Made by a program: the position numbers and the translations under genes. Below the pieces are notes generated by a model. It saw only the letters and a list, made by a program, of their open reading frames with translations. It had not been told where the DNA came from and did not search any database. DNA of 64,000 nt from Rhizobium aethiopicum. Lineage in GTDB: Bacteria > Pseudomonadota > Alphaproteobacteria > Rhizobiales > Rhizobiaceae. This document shows positions 47,386 through 55,762 of this stretch, piece by piece. The stretch lies in NCBI RefSeq assembly GCF_014197535.1, contig NZ_JACIFV010000003.1, forward strand, positions 124,001 to 188,000, given 5' to 3'. Each line of letters opens with the position of its first letter. The first letter of the stretch is position 1.

Positions 47386-48186
47386 ATGACGACCACTCCT
47401 GCCAAAACTGCCTTTGTGCCAAAGCAGCCGGTCGGTCGCCCCGCCGTCAAAATTAGCGGATTGCGCAAGTCTTTCGACGGGCGCCTGGTACTCGACCGCG
47501 TCGATCTCGAGGTTCCCACAGGCAAAATCGTGAGCATCATTGGCCAGAGCGGTGGAGGAAAGACCACCCTCATGCGCTGCGTCAATTTGCTTGAGCGTCC
47601 CGATCAGGGAACGATCACTGTCGGCGATGAAACGATTTTTGCCGACGGCAAGGTGACCTGCCGCAACCTTGCAAAGCTTCGGCAGCGTGTCGGCATGGTG
47701 TTTCAGCGTTTCAATCTGTTCCCGCATCTGACGGCCCTGGAGAACGTCGTTCTCGCTCAGATGCACGCGGCCGGGATTAGTGAAGGACAGGCTGTGGAGC
47801 GGGCCGTGAAACTTCTGACCAGAGTGGGCCTTGCCAAACGGGCGATGGCTTATCCGGAACAAATGTCGGGCGGCGAGCAGCAGCGTGTGGCGATCGCACG
47901 CGCTCTGGCGCTGGAACCGACCGTGTTGCTGTTCGACGAGCCGACGTCGGCGCTCGATCCTGAATCGACCGGCGAAGTGCTCCGCGTCATGCGGGAGCTT
48001 GCGGCCGACGGCATGACAATGATCTTGGTCACCCACGAGCTACCCTTTGCGAAGGAGGTGTCGGACTGGGTCGTGTTCATCGATGGTGGTCTTATCATCG
48101 AGCAAGGAACCGCCGGAGACGTGCTTGACCGTCCTACCGAAGCGCGCACGGCTGCCTACGTCGCGCGCTACGCGTCGCCAGGCTAG
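47386..48186 (+). CDS. Amino acid ABC transporter ATP-binding protein
   Basis: This 266-residue GlnQ/HisP-type ATPase has Walker A GQSGGGKTT, Q-loop VFQRFNLFPHLTALENV, signature MSGGEQQRVAIARALA, Walker B VLLFDEPTSALDPE and H-loop VTHELPFAKEVSD. It begins 3 bp after the permease stop. An N-terminal ~20-residue extension precedes the family start at ISGLRKSF. Confidence 0.94.
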   Translation: MTTTPAKTAFVPKQPVGRPAVKISGLRKSFDGRLVLDRVDLEVPTGKIVSIIGQSGGGKTTLMRCVNLLERPDQGTITVGDETIFADGKVTCRNLAKLRQRVGMVFQRFNLFPHLTALENVVLAQMHAAGISEGQAVERAVKLLTRVGLAKRAMAYPEQMSGGEQQRVAIARALALEPTVLLFDEPTSALDPESTGEVLRVMRELAADGMTMILVTHELPFAKEVSDWVVFIDGGLIIEQGTAGDVLDRPTEARTAAYVARYASPG

Positions 48187-48241
48187 CTCCTGGTCTGATC
48201 GGCATCCAAGCCTCGTTTCTCTAAAGATAAATCCACATCTG

Positions 48242-49438
48242 ATGAATAAGCTAACAACAGATATCGCCGTCATCGGCGGCGGCGTGATCGGCGTGGCAAC
48301 CGCTCTGCGGCTGCGTGCCGACGGTCGCGATGTCGTTGTGGTCGAACCCAACAAACCTGGTTCGGGCGCATCGTACGGCAATGCCGGGACGATCGCCGAT
48401 TATGCAATCATTCCCGTTGGCACGCCCGCTGTCCTCAAAAACCTGGTCTCGCTGCTGCTCAATTCCGACAGCCCGTTATCCATCCGCAAGGCGGCATTGC
48501 CCACCTTGTTTCCATGGTTGATGCGTTTTGCCTACGAATCCCTCCCTCACAGATACAGAGACAATACCAGCCGTATCGCCGACCTTCTGTCCAACGCTTC
48601 ATCGGAATGGCTCGACCTTGCATCAGAGATCGGCGCATCCGATCTCTTGAGTGCGAAGGGATGCCTCTACCTCTACCAAACGCCCGAGGCCTTCAAGGCG
48701 GCCGCTTCGGATGTCGAGCTTCGCCGAAACTACGGGATTGCGCAGCAGCTCCTCACTCCCGACGAGGTGCGAAGCCTGGAGCCTCGGCTGCCGCAGGTTC
48801 ATGGCGGAGGGCTTTTCTTTCCGAACGCGATAAACTTCACCGACCCCGGCGAGGTCATGAGCGTGATGGAAGCCGCCGCCAGACAAGCGGGCGTCGAGTT
48901 CGTCCGAGACGCCGTGACGACTATTTCGCGCGAGCGGAATGGAGTGAGGATGATGGCTTTAGCCCACAGCATTCATGCCCGAGCGGCAGTCATCGCTGCC
49001 GGCGCACATTCCCGCGGCCTGGCTCTGCAGCTCGGAGAGCGGGTCCCTCTGGATACCGAGCGCGGTTATCACCTCGAGTTCGATATGGAAGCACAGCCGG
49101 TGGAGCGACCGGTGTGCCCGACGCATCATGGATTTTACTTTTGTCCGATGCGTGGCCGCCTGCGCGTGGCCGGCACCGTTGAACTCGGAGGCCTCGCCGC
49201 GCCTTCGAACCCACGGCGCCTCGAAGTGCTATTGGCAAACGCCCGCAGGATTTTCCCGACGCTTGGTGAACCAAGCCGGAGCTGGATGGGCTTTCGCCCT
49301 TCTATGCCCGATTCCGTTCCCGTCATCCGGCCTTCAAGAGGAGGAAGGGACGTCGTGTTTGCTTTTGGACACGGGCATATCGGCTTGACGCTGGCACCGC
49401 GGACGGCCCGCATGGTCAGCTTAATTCTCGCAGCTTGA
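48242..49438 (+). CDS. FAD-dependent oxidoreductase (D-amino acid dehydrogenase-like)
   Basis: This 398-residue DAO-family flavoprotein starts at MNKLTTDIAVIGGGVIGVATALRLRADG. It shows the dinucleotide motif, SGASYGNAGTIADYAIIPVG (typical of DadA-like enzymes), GYHLEFDMEAQ and a C-terminal FAFGHGHIGLTLAP. It is the fourth gene of the GntR-controlled unit, 55 bp after the ATPase gene. It probably oxidises the imported amino compound to a 2-oxo acid. It could alternatively be a hydroxyproline-type or opine oxidase. Confidence 0.9.
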   Translation: MNKLTTDIAVIGGGVIGVATALRLRADGRDVVVVEPNKPGSGASYGNAGTIADYAIIPVGTPAVLKNLVSLLLNSDSPLSIRKAALPTLFPWLMRFAYESLPHRYRDNTSRIADLLSNASSEWLDLASEIGASDLLSAKGCLYLYQTPEAFKAAASDVELRRNYGIAQQLLTPDEVRSLEPRLPQVHGGGLFFPNAINFTDPGEVMSVMEAAARQAGVEFVRDAVTTISRERNGVRMMALAHSIHARAAVIAAGAHSRGLALQLGERVPLDTERGYHLEFDMEAQPVERPVCPTHHGFYFCPMRGRLRVAGTVELGGLAAPSNPRRLEVLLANARRIFPTLGEPSRSWMGFRPSMPDSVPVIRPSRGGRDVVFAFGHGHIGLTLAPRTARMVSLILAA

Positions 49439-49486
49439 TCTCCTCACGAATTGTGCCTGCGACATCAGCAGGCTTTATCCGCTATC

Positions 49487-50215
49487 TCACAGATGCGGGT
49501 TGCGCGGCCGGTATTTCTTGACGAGCTTCTGGTTGATCTCGGCTGCACCCGGCATGTTGGCGCTGAGATAAACCGACGCATTGCCGGATTTCGAAAGCTC
49601 CGAGGCGACTTCGGCAAAGATCGCGTTGATGATGGTCACCCCGACCGCCGTCGAGACCGGCCCGACCCGAAGCCCTGTGCCCTCGAGATCGACAACGGCG
49701 TCACCCGGCGGCAGTCCGTTGTCGAGCACCACGTCGGCGACGTCGGCGAGCCGGCGGCGGCCATTGGCGATAGCCGAGGAATAGGCGATCGAGGTGATGG
49801 CGATCACCTTTGCGCCGATGTCGCGGGCATAGTCGGCGGCTTCGATCGGCGCGGCGTTCACCCCCGAATTGGAGGCGATGATGATGACGTCGCCCGGCTG
49901 CATGCCGTAACGCTCCAGCATCGGCCGCACCAGGCCTTGCGTGCGTTCATAGACCGAACTGATGACCGCACCCTCATGCAGCATGGCCGAGCCGACGAGT
50001 ACGGGCACGGTGAAGGCAAGCCCGCCGGCACGATAGTGCACCTCTTCCGCCAGCATATGCGAATGGCCGGTGCCGAAGACATAGACACGTTTGTCGCCGC
50101 GGGCCGCATCGAGGATGACCGCCGCAGCCTGCGCCATCGGCCCGGCAAGCGTCTGCTTCAGCTCTTCCAGCCGGCTGATAAGGTTGGTAAAATAGGCATC
50201 GGTAATGTCGGTCAC
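49487..50215 (-). CDS. SIS domain sugar-phosphate-binding protein
   Basis: The protein has 242 residues from a GTG at 50215 with AAGGAG nine bases upstream. The sugar isomerase domain shows [23 protein letters not shown] and [31 protein letters not shown]. It belongs to the DUF2529-like SIS group seen with amino-sugar genes, probably binding N-acetylhexosamine phosphates as an isomerase, etherase or regulator. It is 17 bp downstream of nagA in the same operon. Confidence 0.88.
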   Translation of the reverse strand: MTDITDAYFTNLISRLEELKQTLAGPMAQAAAVILDAARGDKRVYVFGTGHSHMLAEEVHYRAGGLAFTVPVLVGSAMLHEGAVISSVYERTQGLVRPMLERYGMQPGDVIIIASNSGVNAAPIEAADYARDIGAKVIAITSIAYSSAIANGRRRLADVADVVLDNGLPPGDAVVDLEGTGLRVGPVSTAVGVTIINAIFAEVASELSKSGNASVYLSANMPGAAEINQKLVKKYRPRNPHL

Positions 50216-50232
50216 CCTACTTCTCCTTGAAT

Positions 50233-51384
50233 TCAGGCCGCTTCGCCGGCAAGCCAGGTGGCGGAGACGGTGAGCGTATCGGTGAGGTGCACGAGATCGG
50301 CACGCGCGCCCGGTGAAAGATGGCCGCGATCGGCAAGTCTCAGGAAACGGGCGGGATAGAGGGTTGCCATGCGCAGCGCCTCGGCGAGCGTCAGGTCGAG
50401 ATAGGCGACGCCGTAGCGGATCGTCGAGATCATGTCGACATCGGAGCCGGCGAGCGTTCCGTCGGAAAGCACCAGCTTCGAGCAGAAGCCGCCCCTTTCG
50501 CGCCGGACGGTGCGGCCGTTCAGCGTGAACGAGTCCTGCTGCGAGCCGACAAGCGACATCGCGTCGGTGACGAAGAACAACTTGCCTTCGCCGCGCTTGG
50601 CGCGCAGCGCCGTGCGCAGCGCCTTCGGATCGACGTGATGGCCGTCGGCAATGATGCCGCACCAGGTTGCGGGATGATCGATGGCTGCGCCGACGAGGCC
50701 GGGAGCACGGTGTCCCATCTGGCTCATGGCGTTGAAGAGATGCGTGACCCCACGCGCTCCGGCATCGAAACGTTCCTCCGCCGCCTCGCTCGAACAATCG
50801 GAATGGCCGATGCTGACGGTAACGCCGGCTTCCGCAAGCTCGCGCACCTGGGCGACCGTCACCTGCTCGGCCGCGATGGTGACGAGCAGCGTGCCGATCG
50901 ACTCACGTGCCCGGATGAAGGCCTTGACGTCACGGTCCTCCACTGGCCGCATCAGTTCGGCCAGATGCGCGCCCTTGCGGGCCGGCGCCAGATGCGGGCC
51001 TTCGAGATGCAGGCCGGCGACGCCGCGGTTCTCTTTTACAGCCTCCTTCGCCGCCTCGATGGCGGCATCGGTCGCCTCCGATGTATCGGTGATCAAGGTC
51101 GGCAGCAGCGATGTCGTGCCGTAGGGCCGATGCCCGTCGGCGATGATATCCATCGACGCTGGGGAGGGCTCGTCGTTCAGCATCCGGCCGCCGCCGCCAT
51201 TGACCTGCGCATCGATGAAGCCGGCCGACAGCACGCCGCCTTCAAGGGTTACCGTCTCGCCATCGGGCAGGTCGTTTCCCGCGACGATCGTTTCGACGCG
51301 GCCTTCGGCAAGGACGAGTGCCTTGTCGTCATGGAAGCGCTCGCCGTCGAAAATGCGGGCGCCGACGAAGATCTTGCGTCCCAT
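50233..51384 (-). CDS. nagA: N-acetylglucosamine-6-phosphate deacetylase NagA
   Basis: This 383-residue amidohydrolase removes acetate from GlcNAc-6-P. Family elements are [14 protein letters not shown], the metal-binding [50 protein letters not shown] and IADGHHVDP; the catalytic Asp is in [11 protein letters not shown]. It shares a base with the preceding SIS deaminase gene. With that deaminase it converts GlcNAc-6-P toward fructose-6-P. Confidence 0.95.
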   Translation of the reverse strand: MGRKIFVGARIFDGERFHDDKALVLAEGRVETIVAGNDLPDGETVTLEGGVLSAGFIDAQVNGGGGRMLNDEPSPASMDIIADGHRPYGTTSLLPTLITDTSEATDAAIEAAKEAVKENRGVAGLHLEGPHLAPARKGAHLAELMRPVEDRDVKAFIRARESIGTLLVTIAAEQVTVAQVRELAEAGVTVSIGHSDCSSEAAEERFDAGARGVTHLFNAMSQMGHRAPGLVGAAIDHPATWCGIIADGHHVDPKALRTALRAKRGEGKLFFVTDAMSLVGSQQDSFTLNGRTVRRERGGFCSKLVLSDGTLAGSDVDMISTIRYGVAYLDLTLAEALRMATLYPARFLRLADRGHLSPGARADLVHLTDTLTVSATWLAGEAA

Positions 51385-52415
51385 CAGACCGTCTCCGTCA
51401 CCTTGAGCAGGTTGGCCGGCCGGTCGGGGTCGAAGCCCTTGCGGCGCGTCACCGATTCGATCAGCCGGTAATAGACGAGCAGCGATACAAGCGGATCGAC
51501 AAGACCGTTGCCCGTCGTCGGCACGCGCAGATTGATGCCGGAGAGCGGCTGCGTGGAGAAACCGACAGTGGTGGCGCCGAGCTTCTGCAGCCGCTCCAGC
51601 GCCTGACCGTTATTGGCGAAGGCCGCATCGTCAGGCGCAAAGGCGACGATCGGAAAGCCCGGCTGCACCAGGCGCATCGGGCCATGCATCAGTTCCGCCA
51701 GTGAAAAGGCCTCGGCGTGCAGGCCGGAGGTTTCCTTGGCCTTCAGCGCCGCTTCGAGCGCGATCGCGAAGGCCGGGCCGCGGCCGGCCGTATAGAGCGA
51801 GGTCGCATGGAACAGCACCTCCTCGGCCGCCGCCGTGTCGATCCCGGCGGTCGCCGAAAGCGCCTCCGGCAGTTTTTCCAGTGCTGCATGCAGGTCGGAC
51901 GCGCCGCCGATCGCAGCCGTCACGCCGGAAAGCGCGGCGACGGAGGCGATGAAGGATTTCGTTGCCGCCACACTCTTTTCCGCGCCGGCGTTGAGGCCGA
52001 GGACGATATCGGCCTGTTTGGCAAGCGGGCTATCGGTGACATTGACGACGGCGATCGTCGTCGCGCCGCCCTTCTTCGCCGCTTCCTGCAAGGCGACGAT
52101 ATCCGGGCTCGCGCCCGACTGCGAGACGGTGAAATGCACGCCGCCCTTCAGGTGCAGGGCCGCACCATAGACGGAAGCGATCGATGGGCCGACCGAGGCG
52201 ACCGGGACGCCGCAGGTGATCTCGAACAGATATTTGAAGAAGGTGGCAGCATGGTCCGAGGAGCCGCGCGCGGCCGTCGTCACCACGCTCGGGCGAGCGG
52301 ATGAAAACAGCCGGGCAATCTCGCCAAAGACCGGCTTTTCGTTGTCGAGAAGCGTGGCCACCACTTCGGGTGATTGGCCGGCTTCCTGCAGCATCAGCGA
52401 CTGGTTCTCACTCAT
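51384..52415 (-). CDS. SIS isomerase, GlmS C-terminal type (putative glucosamine-6-phosphate deaminase)
   Basis: The protein has 343 residues from the ATG at 52415. It consists of two SIS domains without the glutaminase domain of GlmS: VTTAARGSSDHAATFFKYLFE, FTVSQSGASPDIVALQEAAKKGG, ATKSFIASVAAL and SLYTAGRGPAFAIALEAALKAKETSGLHAEAFSLAELMHGP. In this context it is most likely the deaminase NagB-II (or AgaS), converting GlcN-6-P to Fru-6-P plus ammonia. It overlaps the GntR gene by 8 bp. Confidence 0.92.
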   Translation of the reverse strand: MSENQSLMLQEAGQSPEVVATLLDNEKPVFGEIARLFSSARPSVVTTAARGSSDHAATFFKYLFEITCGVPVASVGPSIASVYGAALHLKGGVHFTVSQSGASPDIVALQEAAKKGGATTIAVVNVTDSPLAKQADIVLGLNAGAEKSVAATKSFIASVAALSGVTAAIGGASDLHAALEKLPEALSATAGIDTAAAEEVLFHATSLYTAGRGPAFAIALEAALKAKETSGLHAEAFSLAELMHGPMRLVQPGFPIVAFAPDDAAFANNGQALERLQKLGATTVGFSTQPLSGINLRVPTTGNGLVDPLVSLLVYYRLIESVTRRKGFDPDRPANLLKVTETV

Positions 52416-53184
52416 GGTCATCTCCAATTCTCAATTCGGCAACGAAATCGTAGGCATCGCCGCGATAATGCGAGCGGGTGTATTCGACGACGCGCTGGTC
52501 TTCCAGGCGCGAGACACGTTCGATCAGAAGCGCCGGCGCGCCTGCCTTGACGTTCAGCATCGCGGCATAGGACGCATCGAGCGTGACGGCGGTCAGCCGC
52601 TGCAGCGCACGCACCGGCCGATGGCCATTCGCCGCCAGCGCATCGTAGAGCGATCCCTCGCCGCCGGCGTTCTCCCCCAAAAACTTGACCGGCACGACGG
52701 CGCGCTCGATCGCCAGCGGCAGGCCATCGGCGAGGCGCAGCCGGTCGAGCCTCAGCACCGGTTCGTCGCCGCCGAGGCCGAGCAGGAAGGATTCCTCCGG
52801 CGACGGCGTGTTGACCTCCCGCGACAAGATGCGTGCGGCCGGCAGACGTCCGCGCGAGCGCATGTCGGCGGAGAAGGAGGAAAGCCGCCACAGCGATTGC
52901 TCCATGCGCTCCACCTTGCCCGATACAAAAGTACCGCTTCCGTGGCGCGATTCCAGTGCACCCGTCGCCATGAGGTCGCGATAGGCAGTGCGCACGGTGA
53001 CGCGGCCGAGCTTGAGAGCCTCGGCAAGATCGCGCTCGCCCGGCAGCGCCGTGCCGGCCTTCAGCAAGCCCTCCTGAATGAGGCTGGTCAGCGCCTGCGC
53101 CAGCCGCTTGTAGAGCGGTCCGGCCAGCGCTTCGTCGCGCAGGCCGCGCCTATTGAGTTCAGCTACTAGACTGGTTCTATCCAT
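52408..53184 (-). CDS. GntR family regulator (HutC/UTRA subfamily), NagR-like
   Basis: This protein of about 258 residues starts at MDRTSLVAELNRRGL. The winged HTH has LTSLIQEGLLKAGTALPGERDLAEALKLGRVTVRTAYRDLMATGALESRHGSGTFVSG. The UTRA effector domain follows (SPEESFLLGLGGDEPVLRLDRLRLADG, and near the end RVVEYTRSHYRGDAYDFVAEL). UTRA regulators often sense phosphorylated amino sugars. It is the first gene of the amino-sugar operon and probably autoregulated through the operator overlapping its start. Confidence 0.93.
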   Translation of the reverse strand: MDRTSLVAELNRRGLRDEALAGPLYKRLAQALTSLIQEGLLKAGTALPGERDLAEALKLGRVTVRTAYRDLMATGALESRHGSGTFVSGKVERMEQSLWRLSSFSADMRSRGRLPAARILSREVNTPSPEESFLLGLGGDEPVLRLDRLRLADGLPLAIERAVVPVKFLGENAGGEGSLYDALAANGHRPVRALQRLTAVTLDASYAAMLNVKAGAPALLIERVSRLEDQRVVEYTRSHYRGDAYDFVAELRIGDDHE

Positions 53185-53212
53185 GGACACACAATAGAAC
53201 CTATATAGAACC
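53173..53212 (-). promoter_or_regulatory. Three-arm GGTTCTAT operator at the amino-sugar operon start
   Basis: GGTTCTAT at 53173-53180 faces two inverted copies, ATAGAACC at 53194-53201 and 53205-53212, the last two in tandem 11 bp apart. The array spans the GntR start codon and the DNA immediately upstream, as expected for a NagR/DasR-like repressor site. Confidence 0.75.
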
Positions 53213-53244
53213 AATCAGCAAGCATGAATCGCAAGGCGCAGAAG

Positions 53245-53276
53245 AAAAAACCCTCTCCGGCAATCCGAAGAGGGTT
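53245..53276 (-). terminator. Rho-independent terminator downstream of galM
   Basis: On the minus strand AACCCTCT (53276-53269) pairs with AGAGGGTT (53256-53249), with an inner CGG/CCG pairing, followed by TTTTTT and CTTC. It lies between galM (upstream on this strand, beyond the repeat) and the amino-sugar operon promoter. Confidence 0.8.
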
Positions 53277-53308
53277 CATAGCGATCAAATTTGACAGCCG
53301 TGCGTCTC

Positions 53309-53414
53309 AGAGCATGTCGCGCAAAAGTGTGCGGCGGTTTTGCGATAACGACATGCGTAAAAGCAAAAACCTAAAACGCGAGGAGCGAATCTGAAAGATC
53401 GCGACGCGCTTTAG
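53309..53414 (+). repeat. Dispersed ~105-bp intergenic repeat, copy A
   Basis: The segment begins AGAGCATGTCGCGCAAAAG and ends ATCGCGACGCGCTTTAG. It contains internal complementary parts such as GCATGTCG with CGACATGC (53312-53349). It matches copy B at 34453-34555 in the opposite orientation. It fills most of the spacer downstream of galM. This looks like a member of a rhizobial interspersed repeat family. Confidence 0.8.
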
Positions 53415-53419
53415 AACGC

Positions 53420-54442
53420 TCAGCTCTTGGTGAAGATATAATCCGTTTCCTGGCGCAGCACCTCGCCCGGACGCAGGACTGCATTCGGGAAGCCCTCGTG
53501 ATTGATGGCATCCGGCCAGACCTGCGTTTCCAGGCAGAAGCCGGCGAACGGGCCGTATTTGCGCCCGCCGAGGCCGGGAGCGCCTGTATTGAGCTTGAAG
53601 CCGGCATAGAACTGCACGCCCGGCTCGGTGCTGCGTACTTCGAGCGACACGCCGGAATAGAGGCTGCGGGCGAGCGCCACGGTCCGTTTGGCGGTGCGCT
53701 CGCGAGACAGGCAGAAATTGTGGTCGTACAATACCTGTTCACTGCCGACGAAACGCTTCATCGGAGCCATTTCGCGGAAATCGAATTCGGTGCCGGCAAC
53801 GGGGCGGATTTCGCCGGTCGGCACCTGCTTCTCGTCGGTCGGCAAATAGTGATCGGCGGCGATCATGATGTCGTGGCCCAGCGCATCTTCGCGGCCGTCG
53901 AGATTGAAATAGGCGTGCTGGCAGACATTGGCGAGCGTCGGCTGATCGCTTGTTGATTCGTAGGTGATCGACAGTTCACCATTGCCGTGCACCCGGAACG
54001 TCGCCTGGATGGTGCAATTGCCCGGATAGCCGGCGCGGCCGTCGGGATCGACGATCTTCATCACCAGGCGGTCGACCTCATGCTCGACGATCGTCCAGTT
54101 GCGCTTGGCGATGTTGTCGCTGCCGCCATGTAGATGTGTGACGCCGTTTTCGTTCGGCTCGAGCTGATAGTCCTTGCCATCGAGCGTGAACCTGCCGCCG
54201 CCGACGCGGTTGGCGCAGCGGCCAGGCGTCGCGCCGAAATAGGCCGAATAGAGGGGATAGCTGTTGAAATCCTCGAAGCCGAGCTGCAGCGGCGCCTCAT
54301 GGCCTGCAAGGCGCAGATCCTGTATGACGGCGCCCCAGGTGATGATCCTGGCCGTCAGCCCGCCACCCTTGATGACGACGCGATAGACGGTCTCGCCCGC
54401 CTTCGTCTGACCGAAAACTTCCCGCTCCAACTTATCCGACAT
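53420..54442 (-). CDS. galM: Aldose 1-epimerase (galactose mutarotase)
   Basis: This 340-residue GalM interconverts alpha and beta aldose anomers. Conserved items are GATPGRCANRVGGGRF, NENGVTHLHGGSDNIAKRNW with the substrate-binding HLHGG, NVCQHAYFNLDGR with the catalytic acid His, and the catalytic base Glu in FAGFCLETQVWPDAINH. I chose the ATG at 54442 (MSDKLEREVFGQ) over 54481. It is apparently monocistronic, followed by the repeat and a terminator. Confidence 0.95.
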   Translation of the reverse strand: MSDKLEREVFGQTKAGETVYRVVIKGGGLTARIITWGAVIQDLRLAGHEAPLQLGFEDFNSYPLYSAYFGATPGRCANRVGGGRFTLDGKDYQLEPNENGVTHLHGGSDNIAKRNWTIVEHEVDRLVMKIVDPDGRAGYPGNCTIQATFRVHGNGELSITYESTSDQPTLANVCQHAYFNLDGREDALGHDIMIAADHYLPTDEKQVPTGEIRPVAGTEFDFREMAPMKRFVGSEQVLYDHNFCLSRERTAKRTVALARSLYSGVSLEVRSTEPGVQFYAGFKLNTGAPGLGGRKYGPFAGFCLETQVWPDAINHEGFPNAVLRPGEVLRQETDYIFTKS

Positions 54443-54561
54443 TATCGACCGTCCATTCCTTTGCGCGTCCGATAAAGACACGCGGCGCTATAGGGTTTCG
54501 GACGGGAACCTGCCCGCATTTCTTCCAAACCGCAACCGGGCAGGTCAGAAAGAAATGCCGT

Positions 54562-55485
54562 TCAGAGATCCATGCCGATCTCTTCGACGTCATAGGGCGT
54601 CGTCTGATAAATCTCGTTGATCCAGTTGCCGAACAAGAGATGCGCGTGGCTGCGCCAGCGGTTCTGCGGGGCAAGCGTTGGATCATTATGCGGGAAGTAA
54701 TTGTGCGGCATCTTGATCGGCACGCCGGCATCCACATCGCGGAAATACTCATCCGAAAGCGAGGTGGAATCATATTCGACGTGGTTGAACATGTAGAGCC
54801 GCCGGCCCCTCTTCTCGTGCACGAGGCATACGCCCATCTCGCTGGACTCCATCAGGATTTCCAGGCTTGCGGATTTCTCGATATCTTCGCGGCGCACCTC
54901 GGTCCACCGCGACACCGGGACCTCGAAATTGTCGGAAAAGCCGTTTAGATAGATGGAGGAAGGCTTCAGGTTCCGGTGCCGGTAGACGCCGAAGGCCTTT
55001 TCCTTCAGCTCATATTTCGGAACGCCGTGGAAGTGATAGATCGCCGCCATCGCGCCCCAGCAGACGTTCATCGTCGAATGGACGTTGGTCTCCGTCCAAT
55101 TGAAGATCTCCTGCATCTCTGCCCAATAGGTAACGTCCTCATAGGGGAGAAGCTCGATCGGCGCCCCGGTAATGATGAAGCCGTCGAACTTGCGCTGCTT
55201 CACCTCTTCCCAGGTCTGATAGAAGGCAAGCAGGTGATCTTCGGATGTGTTCTTAGCCTTGTGGCCGCCGATGCGGATGAGTGACAGCTCCACCTGCAGC
55301 GGCGAAGCGCCGACGAGACGGGCCATCTGCAGTTCGGTCTTGATCTTGTTGGGCATCAGGTTGAGCAGCCCGATCTGCAACGGTCTTATATCCTGACGGA
55401 TCGCCATCGTCTCGGTCATCACCCGCACACCTTCCTGAACCAGGGTTTCGAAAGCGGGCAGCGTATCGGGGATCTTGATGGGCAT
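54562..55485 (-). CDS. metA: Homoserine O-acyltransferase MetA (predicted acetyl-CoA specific)
   Basis: This 307-residue enzyme acylates homoserine as the first dedicated methionine step. The nucleophile is Cys142 in [11 protein letters not shown]; downstream catalytic His/Glu lie in [12 protein letters not shown] and nearby. Residue 111 is Glu ([15 protein letters not shown]), which in this family marks acetyl-CoA use; succinyl-CoA enzymes such as E. coli MetA carry Gly there. It is preceded by a SAM-II riboswitch. Confidence 0.96.
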   Translation of the reverse strand: MPIKIPDTLPAFETLVQEGVRVMTETMAIRQDIRPLQIGLLNLMPNKIKTELQMARLVGASPLQVELSLIRIGGHKAKNTSEDHLLAFYQTWEEVKQRKFDGFIITGAPIELLPYEDVTYWAEMQEIFNWTETNVHSTMNVCWGAMAAIYHFHGVPKYELKEKAFGVYRHRNLKPSSIYLNGFSDNFEVPVSRWTEVRREDIEKSASLEILMESSEMGVCLVHEKRGRRLYMFNHVEYDSTSLSDEYFRDVDAGVPIKMPHNYFPHNDPTLAPQNRWRSHAHLLFGNWINEIYQTTPYDVEEIGMDL

Positions 55486-55502
55486 TTGCGGTCAACTCGA
55501 TC

Positions 55503-55604
55503 AAAAATAAAAAACCGGCGGCGAAAAAATCGCTACCGGTCCGCACGCGGCCCTTTAGCGAATTTTTTAACGTGGCTGCAAGCCGGCCGGCCAAATCACC
55601 ACGG
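55503..55604 (-). promoter_or_regulatory. SAM-II riboswitch with downstream terminator hairpin, metA leader
   Basis: On the minus strand, 55604-55551 carries the SAM-II core: GTGGTGATTTGG, a GC-rich stem segment, CTTGCAGCCACGTTAAA and GCTAAAGGG at the 3' end, which fold as the classic H-type pseudoknot. The GTGGT/GCCAC stem and the conserved GCTAAAG are intact. A hairpin follows at 55540-55514 (ACCGGTAGCG with CGCCGCCGGT), then a T-rich tail to 55503. This indicates SAM-dependent shutoff of metA by termination, with the metA ATG 18 bp beyond the tail. Confidence 0.92.
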
Positions 55605-55762
55605 AGTGCCTTAATTAGTCCCAGTTGAGCCGCGAATCAACTACGAATGCATGCAGGAGCGGTGGGTCAAGAATCATCACAGTTTAATGACTGATAAAAT
55701 CTGTTGATAGACCGGTAACGCCACCATGTTAATAATGACAGTATGGGCGGTGTTGGAAAAGC

